Shown here one piece after another: positions 52,500-61,405 of a stretch of DNA of 64,000 bases. The stretch is taken from contig CAWGOF010000002.1 in NCBI GenBank assembly GCA_963824225.1, positions 310,001 to 374,000 on the forward strand, read 5' to 3'. This stretch comes from CAWGOF01 sp963824225 (GTDB lineage: Bacteria > Acidobacteriota > Polarisedimenticolia > Polarisedimenticolales > Polarisedimenticolaceae). The number at the start of each line of letters is the position of its first letter. Within the stretch, counting starts at the first letter, position 1. The position numbers and the translations under genes were made by a program. The notes beneath the pieces were generated by a model, which saw nothing but the letters and a program-made list of their open reading frames with translations, was not told where the DNA came from and did no database searches.

Positions 52500-53785
52500 A
52501 GCTGGAACTGCAAGCGGGTCTGGAAGAACTGGGTCGTGCCCTGCACGCCGAAGCGGTCGAGCACGCCGTAGCCGTAGACGAACTCGAGCCGAACGTTTTC
52601 CGACATGTGCCAGTTGGCCACAGGCGTGATGCGCCAGAACCTGCCGCCCTGGATCGGACCGTCGACGAGATCGGCGTAGGAGAACCGCAGGACCAGCTCC
52701 CAGGCGCCCGATCCGCCGTCAAACACCGACCGCGCGGGAGTGATGCGCTCGAAGTAGCTGCCGCGCGCGTTGTACGGCCGCGTCTCCCCGGTCAGGATGT
52801 GGGCGACGAACACCTCGCCCCCGTGGAAGAACGGGTCCCCGGACTGCGGCGCCGAGACCTGGTTGAAGATGTACTCCATGCCGAACATCGTCGGCCCGGG
52901 TCGGTAGTACGTCTCCACCCCGTACATGTCCGAGTGATCGGCGGCGAACAGGCCCGTGTCGATTGCGTACTCCTGCGCCTGGAACGACTCAGGCTTCGAG
53001 CGGTACTGCAGGAACCCGTCATTCGATTTCCCGCGGCGGTACTGCGCGGCCAGGTGCAGGACGCCCTTGTCCGTCCCCTGGAACGGCAGCCACACGCCCC
53101 GGACGACCCACTGGTTGTCGTTCTTGTTGAACGACTCGTACTGCGTCCGCGTGTCCTTGAAGAACCCGAGGCGGTAGACGAACTTGCCGCCGGGCGTGTA
53201 GCCCGACCACTTGATGCCATCGGCCAGGATGGGGAGGAAGGCGTCGTTGATGGCGGCGCGCTCCATCGTCCAGCCCTGGTAGCCGACCATCATCTTGCTG
53301 GTCGAGAAGCCCTCCTTGGTTCGGCCGACGAAGATCTCGCCGTACGCCTCCGGGATCTTGAGCATCAGCCCCGTCTGGCGGAACCTCCAGTCGTCCCTGG
53401 CCTTGTCGTACATGTAGCCGAGCGTGTAGCTCAAGCGCTCCGGCCAGAAGAGCTTCCCCTTCAGAATCACGCGGAAGTCGCGCAGGGCGGCATTGGGCGC
53501 GATCGCCAGCTGCTGCTTGCTGTCGTCGTCCTGGGAGTAGGCGGAGTAATCGACGAGCAGGCCGCCGCCCCAGCGCAGGCTGAAGCGTCCCCAGTCGTAC
53601 TCGTTGAACTTGACGAACGCGCTCTTGGGCAGGTCGCCGTCGGACTCCGCCGCGTCGGTGGTCGTGTGGATCGTGGGGTCAGGCGTTGGGGCCGGGGCGT
53701 CCTGCGCGCGCGCACCACTGGTTGCGGTCAGAAACAGGAAGACCGCCGCGCACCAAGCGCGCCCCAGGTCGCGCGAGTCGATCAT
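52496..53785 (-). CDS. Porin O/P-like outer-membrane protein
   Basis: The 429-residue protein starts with a signal peptide (MIDSRDLGRAWCAAVFLFLTATSGARAQ) and a low-complexity PTPDPTIHTTTDAAE segment. A barrel follows: YDWGRFSLRWGGGLLVDYSAYSQDD, LRDFRVILKGKLFWPERLSYTLGYMYD, and a last strand ending QFFQTRLQFQL. These features match the porin O/P superfamily. It faces the aspartate/fumarate operon tail to tail and may provide outer-membrane entry for its substrates (inference). The first third of the gene (53448-53690) has a damaged duplicate at 62286-62515. ATG 53785 is chosen because the longer frame to 54013 runs through the divergent gene's promoter. Confidence 0.82.
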   Translation of the reverse strand: MIDSRDLGRAWCAAVFLFLTATSGARAQDAPAPTPDPTIHTTTDAAESDGDLPKSAFVKFNEYDWGRFSLRWGGGLLVDYSAYSQDDDSKQQLAIAPNAALRDFRVILKGKLFWPERLSYTLGYMYDKARDDWRFRQTGLMLKIPEAYGEIFVGRTKEGFSTSKMMVGYQGWTMERAAINDAFLPILADGIKWSGYTPGGKFVYRLGFFKDTRTQYESFNKNDNQWVVRGVWLPFQGTDKGVLHLAAQYRRGKSNDGFLQYRSKPESFQAQEYAIDTGLFAADHSDMYGVETYYRPGPTMFGMEYIFNQVSAPQSGDPFFHGGEVFVAHILTGETRPYNARGSYFERITPARSVFDGGSGAWELVLRFSYADLVDGPIQGGRFWRITPVANWHMSENVRLEFVYGYGVLDRFGVQGTTQFFQTRLQFQL

Positions 53786-53909
53786 CGTGGTCGATGCTAC
53801 CTCGGAATTCGGCACACTCCCCCACCTTCTCGCGTCCGTCGCGCTTTCGGCAACTTCGGCCGCGGTGCATCGTAAGCCATTTGCAGGCGCAGATCCCGGA
53901 GGAAATCCG

Positions 53910-54539
53910 ATGACACTTCGCTCGACGCGGCTCTTGTTCCTCGCGGTCGTGCCGCTGATCGCCACAACTGCGTCGGCCCAGCCGGCGACCGCCCAAGACC
54001 CGGCCCTCGACAACCTCGTCCACCAGAAGGGCTACGTGACGGCGCCCCTGGGAACCCTCGGCGCCGTCGTCGAGCGGGGAAAGGGACGTACAGACGTCGT
54101 CCTCGTGTCGGGGTTCGGCCTGGGTGCGTCGGCGTTCGAGGCGTTCCAGCGGCGCAACGAAGACCGCTTCCACATGCTCGCGGTTACCCTTCCGGGCTTC
54201 GAAGGGACCGCCGCGCCGCCGATGCCCGCGGCGGGGATCGGCTACGGAGAGCAGACGTGGACGCGCGCGGCCGCGGAGGCGGTGGCGGCGCTGATTCGCG
54301 ACAGAAAGCTCGAGCGGCCGCTCCTGGTCGTCGAGCCGACGTTCACGGAGGCCCTGCGCGCCGATCCCGCGCGCAGCTACCTCCGGGCGTTCTTCGTCGA
54401 GCCGTGGCGAGAAGTGCTCTCCGGACGGCCGCGCACCGAGACGCTCGTGGTCGATGCCGCGGGCATCCTGGTCATGGACGATCAGCCGGAGCTCGTCGAC
54501 CGGAAGTTCGCGGAGTTCGTCGAAGGCGCGGGAAAGTGA
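53910..54539 (+). CDS. Truncated alpha/beta-hydrolase-like secreted protein, catalytic core missing
   Basis: The 209-residue product has a signal peptide (MTLRSTRLLFLAVVPLIATTASAQ) and the first strands of an alpha/beta hydrolase with the oxyanion-type GFGLGASAF and LPGFEGTAAPP. At LERPLLVV the sequence jumps to EPTFTEALRADPARSYL. The nucleophile elbow (GxSxG), the lid and most of the core expected there are absent. The C-terminal 'MDDQPELVDRKFAEF' resembles the end of the fold, but the usual catalytic His position is Ile. An in-frame internal deletion of roughly a hundred residues is the simplest reading, so enzymatic activity is unlikely. ATG 53910 follows GGAGG. It diverges from the porin gene. 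Confidence 0.65.
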   Translation: MTLRSTRLLFLAVVPLIATTASAQPATAQDPALDNLVHQKGYVTAPLGTLGAVVERGKGRTDVVLVSGFGLGASAFEAFQRRNEDRFHMLAVTLPGFEGTAAPPMPAAGIGYGEQTWTRAAAEAVAALIRDRKLERPLLVVEPTFTEALRADPARSYLRAFFVEPWREVLSGRPRTETLVVDAAGILVMDDQPELVDRKFAEFVEGAGK

Positions 54540-54548
54540 GGGCGAGGG

Positions 54549-56145
54549 TCAAAGCCGGATGTTGAGGTTGAGGTAGTGGCGAGCCAGAAGGCTCCGAGGA
54601 TGTTTCGGATCAGCGGCGATGCTGGCGAGCGCTTCGCGGGCATGCATGCGGTAGAGCGCTCGGACCGCGAAATAACCGGCTGCGTCCTTGTCCCACGTCC
54701 TGCGAGCTAGCGTTGCCACATCTCCTCGAAGTTGCAGGATGTGGAGATAGAGCCATCGGAGGTCAGGACGCGGTGGTTCGCTCACATGCTCGAGCACGGA
54801 GAGCGCCGGACGATAGTCGTACTGCGCGAGGAGGTCCGCGACGTTCGCCAGGAAGGCGTCCCGCTCGTACGGCTCCCAGTCCGGCGCATTCGGCGGATCA
54901 GCCAGACCAAGCGCGAGATCGGGGAGGACTGTCGGATCCCCCAGCTCTCCAGCTCGAACGAGGGCGCCCAAGCGTGTCCATGGATCCTTCGCTGTAGACA
55001 CCTTGTCGCGCCAGAGAGCGATCGCGGCGGGCGGGTCGACCTGCCCAAGTACATTGATTGCCCATCCGCCGTCCGCGGGAGGGGGCCCGGGTCTCGACCA
55101 GAGGCCGGTGTTCGCCAAGCCGAAGTGGTAGATCTGGAGGAGGCACGGAACCGACACAGCCTTTTGGCGCTGAAGCGTCCTCGCGTTGACACCGTTGTCC
55201 TCCCGGCACTCGATCCACGGACTCGGGACTGGGAATGCGCCGCTGATGAACCATTGCATCGCCGTGCGGCCCCGTGTATCGGGGCAATCCGACGCGATCG
55301 GGGGTTGCACAGGAGGGCGACGCGAGTGCATCGGGACCGCCGAGATCTCCGATGAGCTCAAGCACCCCCCCGCTCACCATCGTCAAAGGCGGTGGATACT
55401 TGTTGTAGACCTCGATCACACCGGCTACGTCCTGTTGCCTGCCGACGACGCGCATGAGAGCGGGGGCCTCCACGAACCCCTCCTTGAGCCCTTCCATGGC
55501 GACTTCCAGGCTTCTCCGGTCCCGCAATCGGGCGAGGATCCTCAACACCGCTGCACGGTCGTCACGTTCCGCGTCGGTTCTCCATACTTCAAGGAGAGGT
55601 TCGAGCATGGCGGGATCCGGAACCGAGTTCGCAACGTCCAGCGCGGCAGAACGCAGGCCCGGGTCGCGATCGCATTGAATGAGCTCAACCAAGATCGGAG
55701 CGAGACCCGGCGTACCGACCCTCTGGCCCAATACCCGGATGATCTCCTCGACGACCTGGCCCTGCGTCTCGCGCCGCAGTCTATCGATCAACCGTTGAAC
55801 GAGTTCATCCGTGCTCTTCGACGGCGGAGCCCAGGATCTCGCAAGGCCAAGCTGCGCGACGGCCTCGATCCGGATCGCGGGGTCTCCTTGCTCAAGTTCG
55901 GAGAAGAACCCTGGAATCCCGTCCCACAGTGCATCGAGGCCACCTGAATAGCGATAGCGCTGCTGAACTCTGGATGCACGGATGCCGTGGTACTCGAGTC
56001 CCTCGAGACGGGAGGACGAATCGAGCTGGCCACAGAGATCAGCGGTCGGGGGACCGTCGCTGGCCGCCGAACCAGCCGGGCACACGAGAATCGATAGCGC
56101 CAGAAAGATGACGGGTGAGCAGATTCCGCACATGGCGGGTGGCAT
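54549..56145 (-). pseudogene. Exported HEAT-repeat-like protein, frame broken near 55301-55309
   Basis: One frame from 56145 encodes a signal peptide (MCGICSPVIFLALSILVCPAGSAASD). HEAT-like helical pairs follow (DPAIRIEAVAQLGLARSW, DPGLRSAALDVANSVPDPAMLEPLL, DDRAAVLRILARLRDRRSLEVAMEGL). Near 55310 this frame loses sense, and a second frame continues with coherent helical sequence to 54549 (WTRLGALVRAGELGDPTVLPDLALGLADPP, PALSVLEHVSEPPRPDLRWLYL). Removing one C from the run of five C on the coding strand (five G on the plus strand) at about 55300-55304 joins them. ATG 56145 or 56133 could start the gene. HEAT proteins are scaffolds; no partner is evident. Confidence 0.6.
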
Positions 56146-56306
56146 CCTCGCGGCGAATGGGACACCGAGAATGTAAGTCCCCGCGGGGATGCTCACCAGG
56201 TCGTCCATTTCGTCGCGTTGCGGGCGCACCGCGGAGATCTACGGCGTGATCGCGGACTCCGTGGGCAGATGTTCCTGCCCCGGCAAGAGGACGGCCGCTG
56301 CTATTC

Positions 56307-56714
56307 CTAACGGGGCAAGCGCTGTTGGACGAACGCCCTCGGCGTCACGACCTCGATTCCTTCGTACCCCGAGGACCGGAGTAGCGCCCGGTCACCGCTG
56401 ACCACACAGTCTGCCCCACAGGCCAGCGCACATTCGAGGAACTTGACATCGTCCCGATCGGCGCAGGCATCGTCAGGGAGCTGCACAGGCACAACGAGAA
56501 GCGCGTGCAGCGCAATGCGATCAAACACAGCGCCCAGCTCTACGCCGGGAAACCTCGCACCGATCCGGCGCGCTACCTCGCGATACTCCTCGAGGATCTC
56601 CGTAGAGACGACAAGATCGAACTGATCAGCGACCCAAGCGGAAAGGATCCGGGAGAGCGGTCCCGAGAAGAAGATCGCCGAGATGAGGACGTTCGTGTCG
56701 AGTACGACCCTCAT
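56307..56714 (-). CDS. PIN-domain toxin (VapC-like)
   Basis: The 135-residue protein has the PIN-domain acidic residues: Asp6 in VVLDTNVLISAIF, a Glu in VSTEILEEYREVA, and DRDDVKFLECALACGADCVVSGDRALL near the C-terminus. Such proteins are metal-dependent RNases, usually toxins. Its ATG overlaps the stop of the AbrB-like antitoxin gene by four bases (56711-56714), the normal antitoxin-first arrangement. The sub-family resembles the COG1569-type PIN proteins. Confidence 0.87.
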   Translation of the reverse strand: MRVVLDTNVLISAIFFSGPLSRILSAWVADQFDLVVSTEILEEYREVARRIGARFPGVELGAVFDRIALHALLVVPVQLPDDACADRDDVKFLECALACGADCVVSGDRALLRSSGYEGIEVVTPRAFVQQRLPR

Positions 56715-56974
56715 CGTCCGCGGCGGACGCGGCGGACTGCGCCCCCGACGTCCGCGGGCTTGATTCCAGCACGGCGGGCTTGCGAGCGAACCTTCCTGAG
56801 CATAGCTCGCAACTCACTCTTGGCGGGAACGGAGATCCGCTTCAGGACGACGGTGTCGCCGTCACCCATGACAACGAACTGCGCACCGACCTCAAGGCCG
56901 AGTGCCTTGCGGACCTCCTCCGGGATGACGACCTGGCCTTTCGAGGACATTCGTGTCGTCGCAACCGTAGCCAC
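56711..56974 (-). CDS. AbrB/MazE-type antitoxin
   Basis: The 87-residue protein begins with a swapped-hairpin AbrB DNA-binding domain (MSSKGQVVIPEEVRKALGLEVGAQFVV...GDTVVLKRI). A positively charged tail (RKVRSQARRAGIKPADVGGAVRRVRRGR) probably wraps the toxin. It should repress its own operon and neutralise the PIN toxin encoded immediately downstream. Confidence 0.87.
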   Translation of the reverse strand: MATVATTRMSSKGQVVIPEEVRKALGLEVGAQFVVMGDGDTVVLKRISVPAKSELRAMLRKVRSQARRAGIKPADVGGAVRRVRRGR

Positions 56975-57051
56975 GTCTCGACCCTCCGTCTTACCGGTAA
57001 GAACGTACCGCGGCGCGCCCCGGTCCGCAAGTTGGTTACGTCAACCGCGAT

Positions 57052-57083
57052 TGGTGCCGGAGGCAGGGCTCGAACGCGGCCAC
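57052..57083 (-). other. Fragment resembling the 3' end of a leucine tRNA
   Basis: Minus-strand reading gives GTTCGAG, then CCCTGCCTCCGGCACCA. This has the T-loop, acceptor strand and encoded CCA of a tRNA whose 5' acceptor would start GCCGGAG, as in tRNA-Leu. The T-stem does not pair, and no D or anticodon arm precedes it because malic enzyme coding sequence lies there. It is therefore a remnant, not a gene. It lies between the toxin-antitoxin pair and the malic enzyme gene. Confidence 0.4.
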
Positions 57084-57101
57084 CGCCAGAGCCCGTGCGA
57101 C

Positions 57102-58720
57102 TCACTCGTATACGGGTCGATACATCTTCTTCTCGATGAACGTGCGGATGTCCTTCGGCCTCTTCTTCACGCCCGCCAGGCCGCTCCGGAAAATCACCTC
57201 CGCGATCCTGACCGCCACGTTCACCGATACCCCCGGATGTCCTGCACCGCTGGATAGATCAGCCCGCGGGCGAACACCTCCTCCGTGACGTGTTCCGCCA
57301 CCACCTCCGCTGCGGTGAGAAACATCTCGTCGGTGACCCTGGTTGCTTCCGTCGCGAAGACGGCCAGTCCCATCGCCGGGAAGATGAAGACGTTGTTCCC
57401 CTGACCGGGCGTGAACGTCTTTCCGTTGTAGGTTACCGGGGCGAAGGGGCTGCCGCTGGCGAAGATCGCCTTTCCCTTGCTCCACGTGTACGCCTGTTCC
57501 GCCGTGCACTCGGAGCGCGATGTCGGATTCGAGTACGGGAAGATGATCGGACGCTCGTTGACCGCGCTCATGCTCTCGATGACCTGACGGGTGAACGCCC
57601 CGCCGACGGTGCTGACGCCGACGATCGCGGTCGGCCGCAGTCTCAGGACGCATTCCGCGAAGTCGTTCGACGGTGGTCCGTCGTGGGCGAACGGTTTCTG
57701 ATGATCGGTCAGGTCGCTCCTCGACTTCACCAGCAGGCCGTTCACGTCGAACATCGAGATGCGCCGCCGAGCCTCCTCCGGGGCGAGCCCGTCCTTCTCG
57801 AGCTTCTTCGCGATCATATCGGCGATGCCGAACGCCGCGGCGCCGGCGCCCAGGAAGAGGAACCGCTGCTCCTTGAAGGGCCGTCCCAGCACGCGGCTGA
57901 CGGCGATGAAGCCGGCAACCGCGACGGACGCAGTTCCCTGGATGTCGTCGTTGAACGTGCACACCCGCCCGCGGTACCTTTCGAGGATCCGGATGGCGTT
58001 CCCCCCCGCGAAGTCTTCCCACTGGATGCACACCTTGGGAAATACCGTGACGGAGGCCTTCACGAACGCGTCGACGAAGTCGTCGTACTCTTTGCCACTC
58101 ACCCTCGGCTGTTTCAACCCCGGGTAGAGCGGGTCGTTCCGGAGCTTCTCGTTGTCGGTCCCCACGTCCAGCACGATCGGGAGGGTGTGTTCGGGCGGCA
58201 CGCCGGCGCAGCTGGTATAGAGCGTCAGCTTTCCGATGGAGATTCCGATCCCACCGATCCCCAGGTCCCCGAGACCCAGGATCCGCTGGCCGTCCGTGAC
58301 GACGATGAACCTGACGTCTTCGATCGGCCAGTTCCGGAGGAGTTTCGTGATGTTCTTCCTGTTCTGGATCGAAATGAACAAGCCCCGAGGTCGCCGCGCG
58401 ATGTGGCCGAGGCGTTCGCACGCCTCCCCGACCGTCGGCGTGTACACCAGCGGCAGGAACTTCGCCGGGTCGCTGGTGATCGTCCTGTAGAACAGCGTCT
58501 CGTTCGTGTCGAGCAGGCCGTTCAGGTAGATGTACTGATCGATCGGCAGCTCGAGGCTCTCGAGCTGCCCGGTGACGCGCAGGATTTGCGTCTCCATGGT
58601 CTCGACCGCGTCCGGCAGGATCCCACCGAGGCCATATTTCCTTCTCTCCGTCGGCGTGAACGCCGTCCCCTTGTTCTTCCTGGGATCGTGGAGGATCGAA
58701 AGAGCCTTCGCTTTCTTCAT
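57102..58720 (-). CDS. NAD-type malic enzyme, frame broken near the C-terminus
   Basis: From ATG 58720 (MKKAKALSILHDPRKNKGTAF) the protein follows the SfcA-like malic enzyme pattern: YTPTVGEACERLGHI, the metal and substrate region VCIQWEDFAGGNAIRILERYRGRVCTFNDDIQGTASVAVAG, the nucleotide fold FLFLGAGAAAFGIADMI, and PIIFPYSNPTSRSEC. It oxidatively decarboxylates malate to pyruvate. The frame ends early at 57221 (VQDIRGYR). Adding one base to the run of five C at 57230-57234 restores the family ending (VSVNVAVRIAEVIFRSGLAGV...FIEKKMYRPVYE) to 57102. Without it the protein loses its last 40 or so residues. It lies 13 bases after the dicarboxylate carrier gene, forming a malate uptake and oxidation operon. 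In-frame TTG 58744 is less likely. Confidence 0.8.
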
Positions 58721-58733
58721 GTCGAATGTCCGT

Positions 58734-60095
58734 TCATGGGCCAAGCAGCATGACCCACAGAATGATCAGCGCCGGACCGAGCAGACCGATCAGGGCCCCC
58801 CCGAGCCTCAGATCTCTCTGCTCGATCAGTCCCGTGCTGTAGGCGATCGCGTTGGGCGGCGTCGAGACCGGCAGGAAGAGCGCCGTCGACGCCGACAGGC
58901 CGATGATGAGGCAGATCTCGGTGGCGTTCTCCGGCAGGATCGCCATCCCCACGGGGATGAGGACCGTGCTGGCGGCCGTGTGGCTCATGACGTTCGAGAC
59001 GAGCATCGTCGCGTACGCGAGGACGGCGTAGAACACGACGTCGGGCACCTCGAGCGCGGCCATCCGGCTTGCATACAGGTCCAACAGCCCCGTCTGCTGG
59101 AGCGCGGTGCCGAGCGCGAGCCCCCCGGCCACGAGGATGAGCGTGTCCCAGCCGATCGCGCGGATGTCTTCCTTCTTGAGGACCCTGGTCATCGTAAGGA
59201 AGACGATCGGAACGGCCGCCACCGCCGCGGCGCTCAGATGGTGGAGCGGGCTCGTCAGCCAGAGCGAGACCGTGGCCAGCACGATGACGAGGACCGTCAT
59301 CCGCCTGGCCCGGGAGTCGGGCTCGATCGTTTCGCCCGCCGGCGGATTCTCGAGCGTAAGCGGCCCGGCTTCCTTCATGAAGACCCGGGCGAGTACCTTC
59401 CACGCGAGTAGCGTCAGGAACACGGCGATCGGCAAGCCATAGCCCATCCAGCGGAGGAAACCCACCGGGCTGCCGGCTTCGGCGAGGATCCCCGCGGCGA
59501 CGGCGTTCGGCGGGCTGCCGATGAGCGTGCCCATCCCGCCGGTCGAGGCGGCGATCGGGATCCCCAGGACGAGCGCCTTCCCAACCTTCGACTCCTTGCC
59601 CAGCTTCGACAGCAGCGGCATCAGCGCGGCGATGACCATCGCCGTCGTGGCGGTGTTCGAGATGAGCATCGAGAGCACCATCGTCACCGTCATCATGCCG
59701 AACAGGACCCGCTTCGGGTCTGTGCCGCACACCCTCCTCGTGAGGCGGACGACGTCCGCGTCGAGCTTCGTCTTCGTCATCGCCAACGCCAGGAGGAAGC
59801 CTCCCAGCATCAGCCAGATGACGGGGCTCGAAAGCGTGTTGAGGTAGATCCTGACGTCCGCGGGCGAATCCGTGACCAGGCTGGAGCCGAGCGCGTAGGC
59901 CAGGTACGCCAGGATGAAGAACCCGACCGAGAACGGCGGGACGGCCTCGGTCAGCCACAGACCGACGGAGAACCAGAGGAGGAACAGGACGTAGATCTGT
60001 GCGTCTGAAAAGGACGGCTCCCGCACGAGCCAGGTGAGCGCGAGTGCGGCGACGAACGCAGCGACGGTTTTCAGGAGCTGTCGGCTGGTGGGCAC
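58734..60095 (-). CDS. DASS/SLC13 family dicarboxylate-sodium symporter
   Basis: The 453-residue protein has about eleven to twelve membrane segments and both SNT-type signatures of the divalent anion:sodium symporters: ISNTATTAMVIAALMPLL in the first half and LFLPVSTPPNAIAYSTGLI in the second. IGSPPNAVAAGIL also fits. It should import succinate, malate or fumarate with sodium. The malic enzyme gene follows 13 bases downstream, pointing to malate as a physiological substrate. With the Dcu carrier upstream, the window encodes two different C4-dicarboxylate routes. Confidence 0.88.
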   Translation of the reverse strand: MPTSRQLLKTVAAFVAALALTWLVREPSFSDAQIYVLFLLWFSVGLWLTEAVPPFSVGFFILAYLAYALGSSLVTDSPADVRIYLNTLSSPVIWLMLGGFLLALAMTKTKLDADVVRLTRRVCGTDPKRVLFGMMTVTMVLSMLISNTATTAMVIAALMPLLSKLGKESKVGKALVLGIPIAASTGGMGTLIGSPPNAVAAGILAEAGSPVGFLRWMGYGLPIAVFLTLLAWKVLARVFMKEAGPLTLENPPAGETIEPDSRARRMTVLVIVLATVSLWLTSPLHHLSAAAVAAVPIVFLTMTRVLKKEDIRAIGWDTLILVAGGLALGTALQQTGLLDLYASRMAALEVPDVVFYAVLAYATMLVSNVMSHTAASTVLIPVGMAILPENATEICLIIGLSASTALFLPVSTPPNAIAYSTGLIEQRDLRLGGALIGLLGPALIILWVMLLGP

Positions 60096-60129
60096 AAGGC
60101 TCTCCGGCTCGCGCAGACTCTATCGCACT

Positions 60130-61101
60130 CTACGACGGCCAAGGCAGCCCCTTGCCCGGGTCCGAGCGCCGCTCGAGCGCGGGACGGTCCCAGCGGCCGA
60201 GGTCGGCGGCGGCCTCGTAGGTCGATTGCAGGAACGCGAGGAGCGTCTCGTCGGGCGAAGATGCTCTTCGCACGGCGTCGTACGGCAGCAGGAACTCGCG
60301 AAGGTCACTGCTGTAGAACGCCTCGGCGTGGCTGACCTTGGCCTGTGCGAAGCCCGGGGGCTCCGGATACGCGTAGGAGTAGAAGACGGGGCGCGGAACC
60401 GGGCCGCCACCGTGCCAGAAGCCGGCGCTGCTGACCTCATGCGAGTATGCCTCGCGTGTCACGCGGTCTGGAAGGCCGGGGATGCCGCCCGGATGCTCGG
60501 GGGCGGGGCGTCCGGAAAAGCGCGTGACCGCGAGATCCGGCGCGCCCCAGAAGTAGTGGATGGGGCTCACCTTCCCGATGAACGGCGCGCGAAAGACGCG
60601 AAAGACGCGATCGGCCTGGACGAGGATCCGCCAGTAGCGGTTCACGTACTCGGGATCGTAGGAGCCGTGCGTCTCGTCGCGGTCGCACGGGATTGGATCG
60701 GCGATCTCGCACGGGCGCCGCACGATGGCGACGCGCAGATCGAGCTTCTCGAGCTCCTCCATCAGGAACCGGTAGAACACGGCGACCGTCATCGCCTTCA
60801 GGGGGAAGCCGCCGGTTCCGCCATCGCTCGACTGGACGAGGAGCCGGTGCTCGACGAAATCGAAGTCGATCGTGAACTCACGCGTCCCGTGCGGAACGGG
60901 CGAGGTGGAGAGGCCCCGCGGCGTAACGTACAGGGTCACGTGCCACGAGTGGTTGATCCAGGGCGTCTGCACGAGCCGCACCTTCCCGACGATCTGTGTC
61001 CAGAGGTGCAGCGTCGCCGCGGTGTCCTGCCACGCTTCGAGCGGAAGCGCGGGCCAGGCTTCAATTCGAGGATCGGACGCCGGATGCGATGGCGTTGTCA
61101 C
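60130..61101 (-). CDS. DUF5996 family protein
   Basis: The 323-residue protein begins IEAWPALPLEAWQDTAATLHLWTQIVGKVRL and continues with NHSWHVTLYVTPRGLSTSPVPHG, FDFVEHRLLV, and IHYFWGAPDLAVTRFSGRPAPEHPGG, the recognisable pattern of DUF5996. It is soluble and widely distributed in soil and actinobacterial genomes; its function is unknown. It stands 34 bases upstream of nothing related; the dicarboxylate carrier gene follows on the same strand. Confidence 0.83.
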   Translation of the reverse strand: MTTPSHPASDPRIEAWPALPLEAWQDTAATLHLWTQIVGKVRLVQTPWINHSWHVTLYVTPRGLSTSPVPHGTREFTIDFDFVEHRLLVQSSDGGTGGFPLKAMTVAVFYRFLMEELEKLDLRVAIVRRPCEIADPIPCDRDETHGSYDPEYVNRYWRILVQADRVFRVFRAPFIGKVSPIHYFWGAPDLAVTRFSGRPAPEHPGGIPGLPDRVTREAYSHEVSSAGFWHGGGPVPRPVFYSYAYPEPPGFAQAKVSHAEAFYSSDLREFLLPYDAVRRASSPDETLLAFLQSTYEAAADLGRWDRPALERRSDPGKGLPWPS

Positions 61102-61161
61102 GGTGAACCTCCTCCCATCAGTCTTGCACCAAACGGTGCATGGACGAGCGGATCGATTGCG

Positions 61162-61380
61162 CTAACGCGGCTTCGGCGAGCGGTCCCAAGTCCGCGTTCC
61201 CCGGACTGGTTTTGAGGACCACTCCACCACGTGGCGCGCCTGCTTCACCTGCTCCCGTGCCACGCGCAAATCAACCCGTGTGATGTCCGGCCGGAAGAAG
61301 AGTGCGACGGTCCAGTCGAGGACAATGAGCAGGCGCCGGTCCCAGCGCGGCATCTGAAACAGGTAAGCGTCGACGGAGAT
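61162..61380 (-). pseudogene. C-terminal remnant of a type II NADH dehydrogenase-like protein
   Basis: About 72 residues, ending at 61162, read YLFQMPRWDRRLLIVLDWTV then ALFFRPDITRVDLRVAREQ. This matches the membrane-binding tail I know from NDH-2 enzymes (the 'R...LRVALDWTLDLFF.RDI.QLD' pattern). No FAD or NAD domain precedes it; a HAF-repeat fragment begins at once. With the 60 bases before the DUF5996 gene, it accounts for the gap 61102-61405, which holds no intact gene. Confidence 0.5.
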
Positions 61381-61405
61381 CCGGGCTTCGGCCCTCGGAC
61401 TCCTG

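Noticed and set aside
53786..54013. Longer N-terminus for the porin gene ending at 52496
   Set aside because: The extension has no signal features and runs through the divergent gene; ATG 53785 gives a clean signal peptide.
57040..57130. Complete tRNA-Leu gene
   Set aside because: Only the 3' end is present; the 5' acceptor, D and anticodon arms are missing and the T-stem does not pair.
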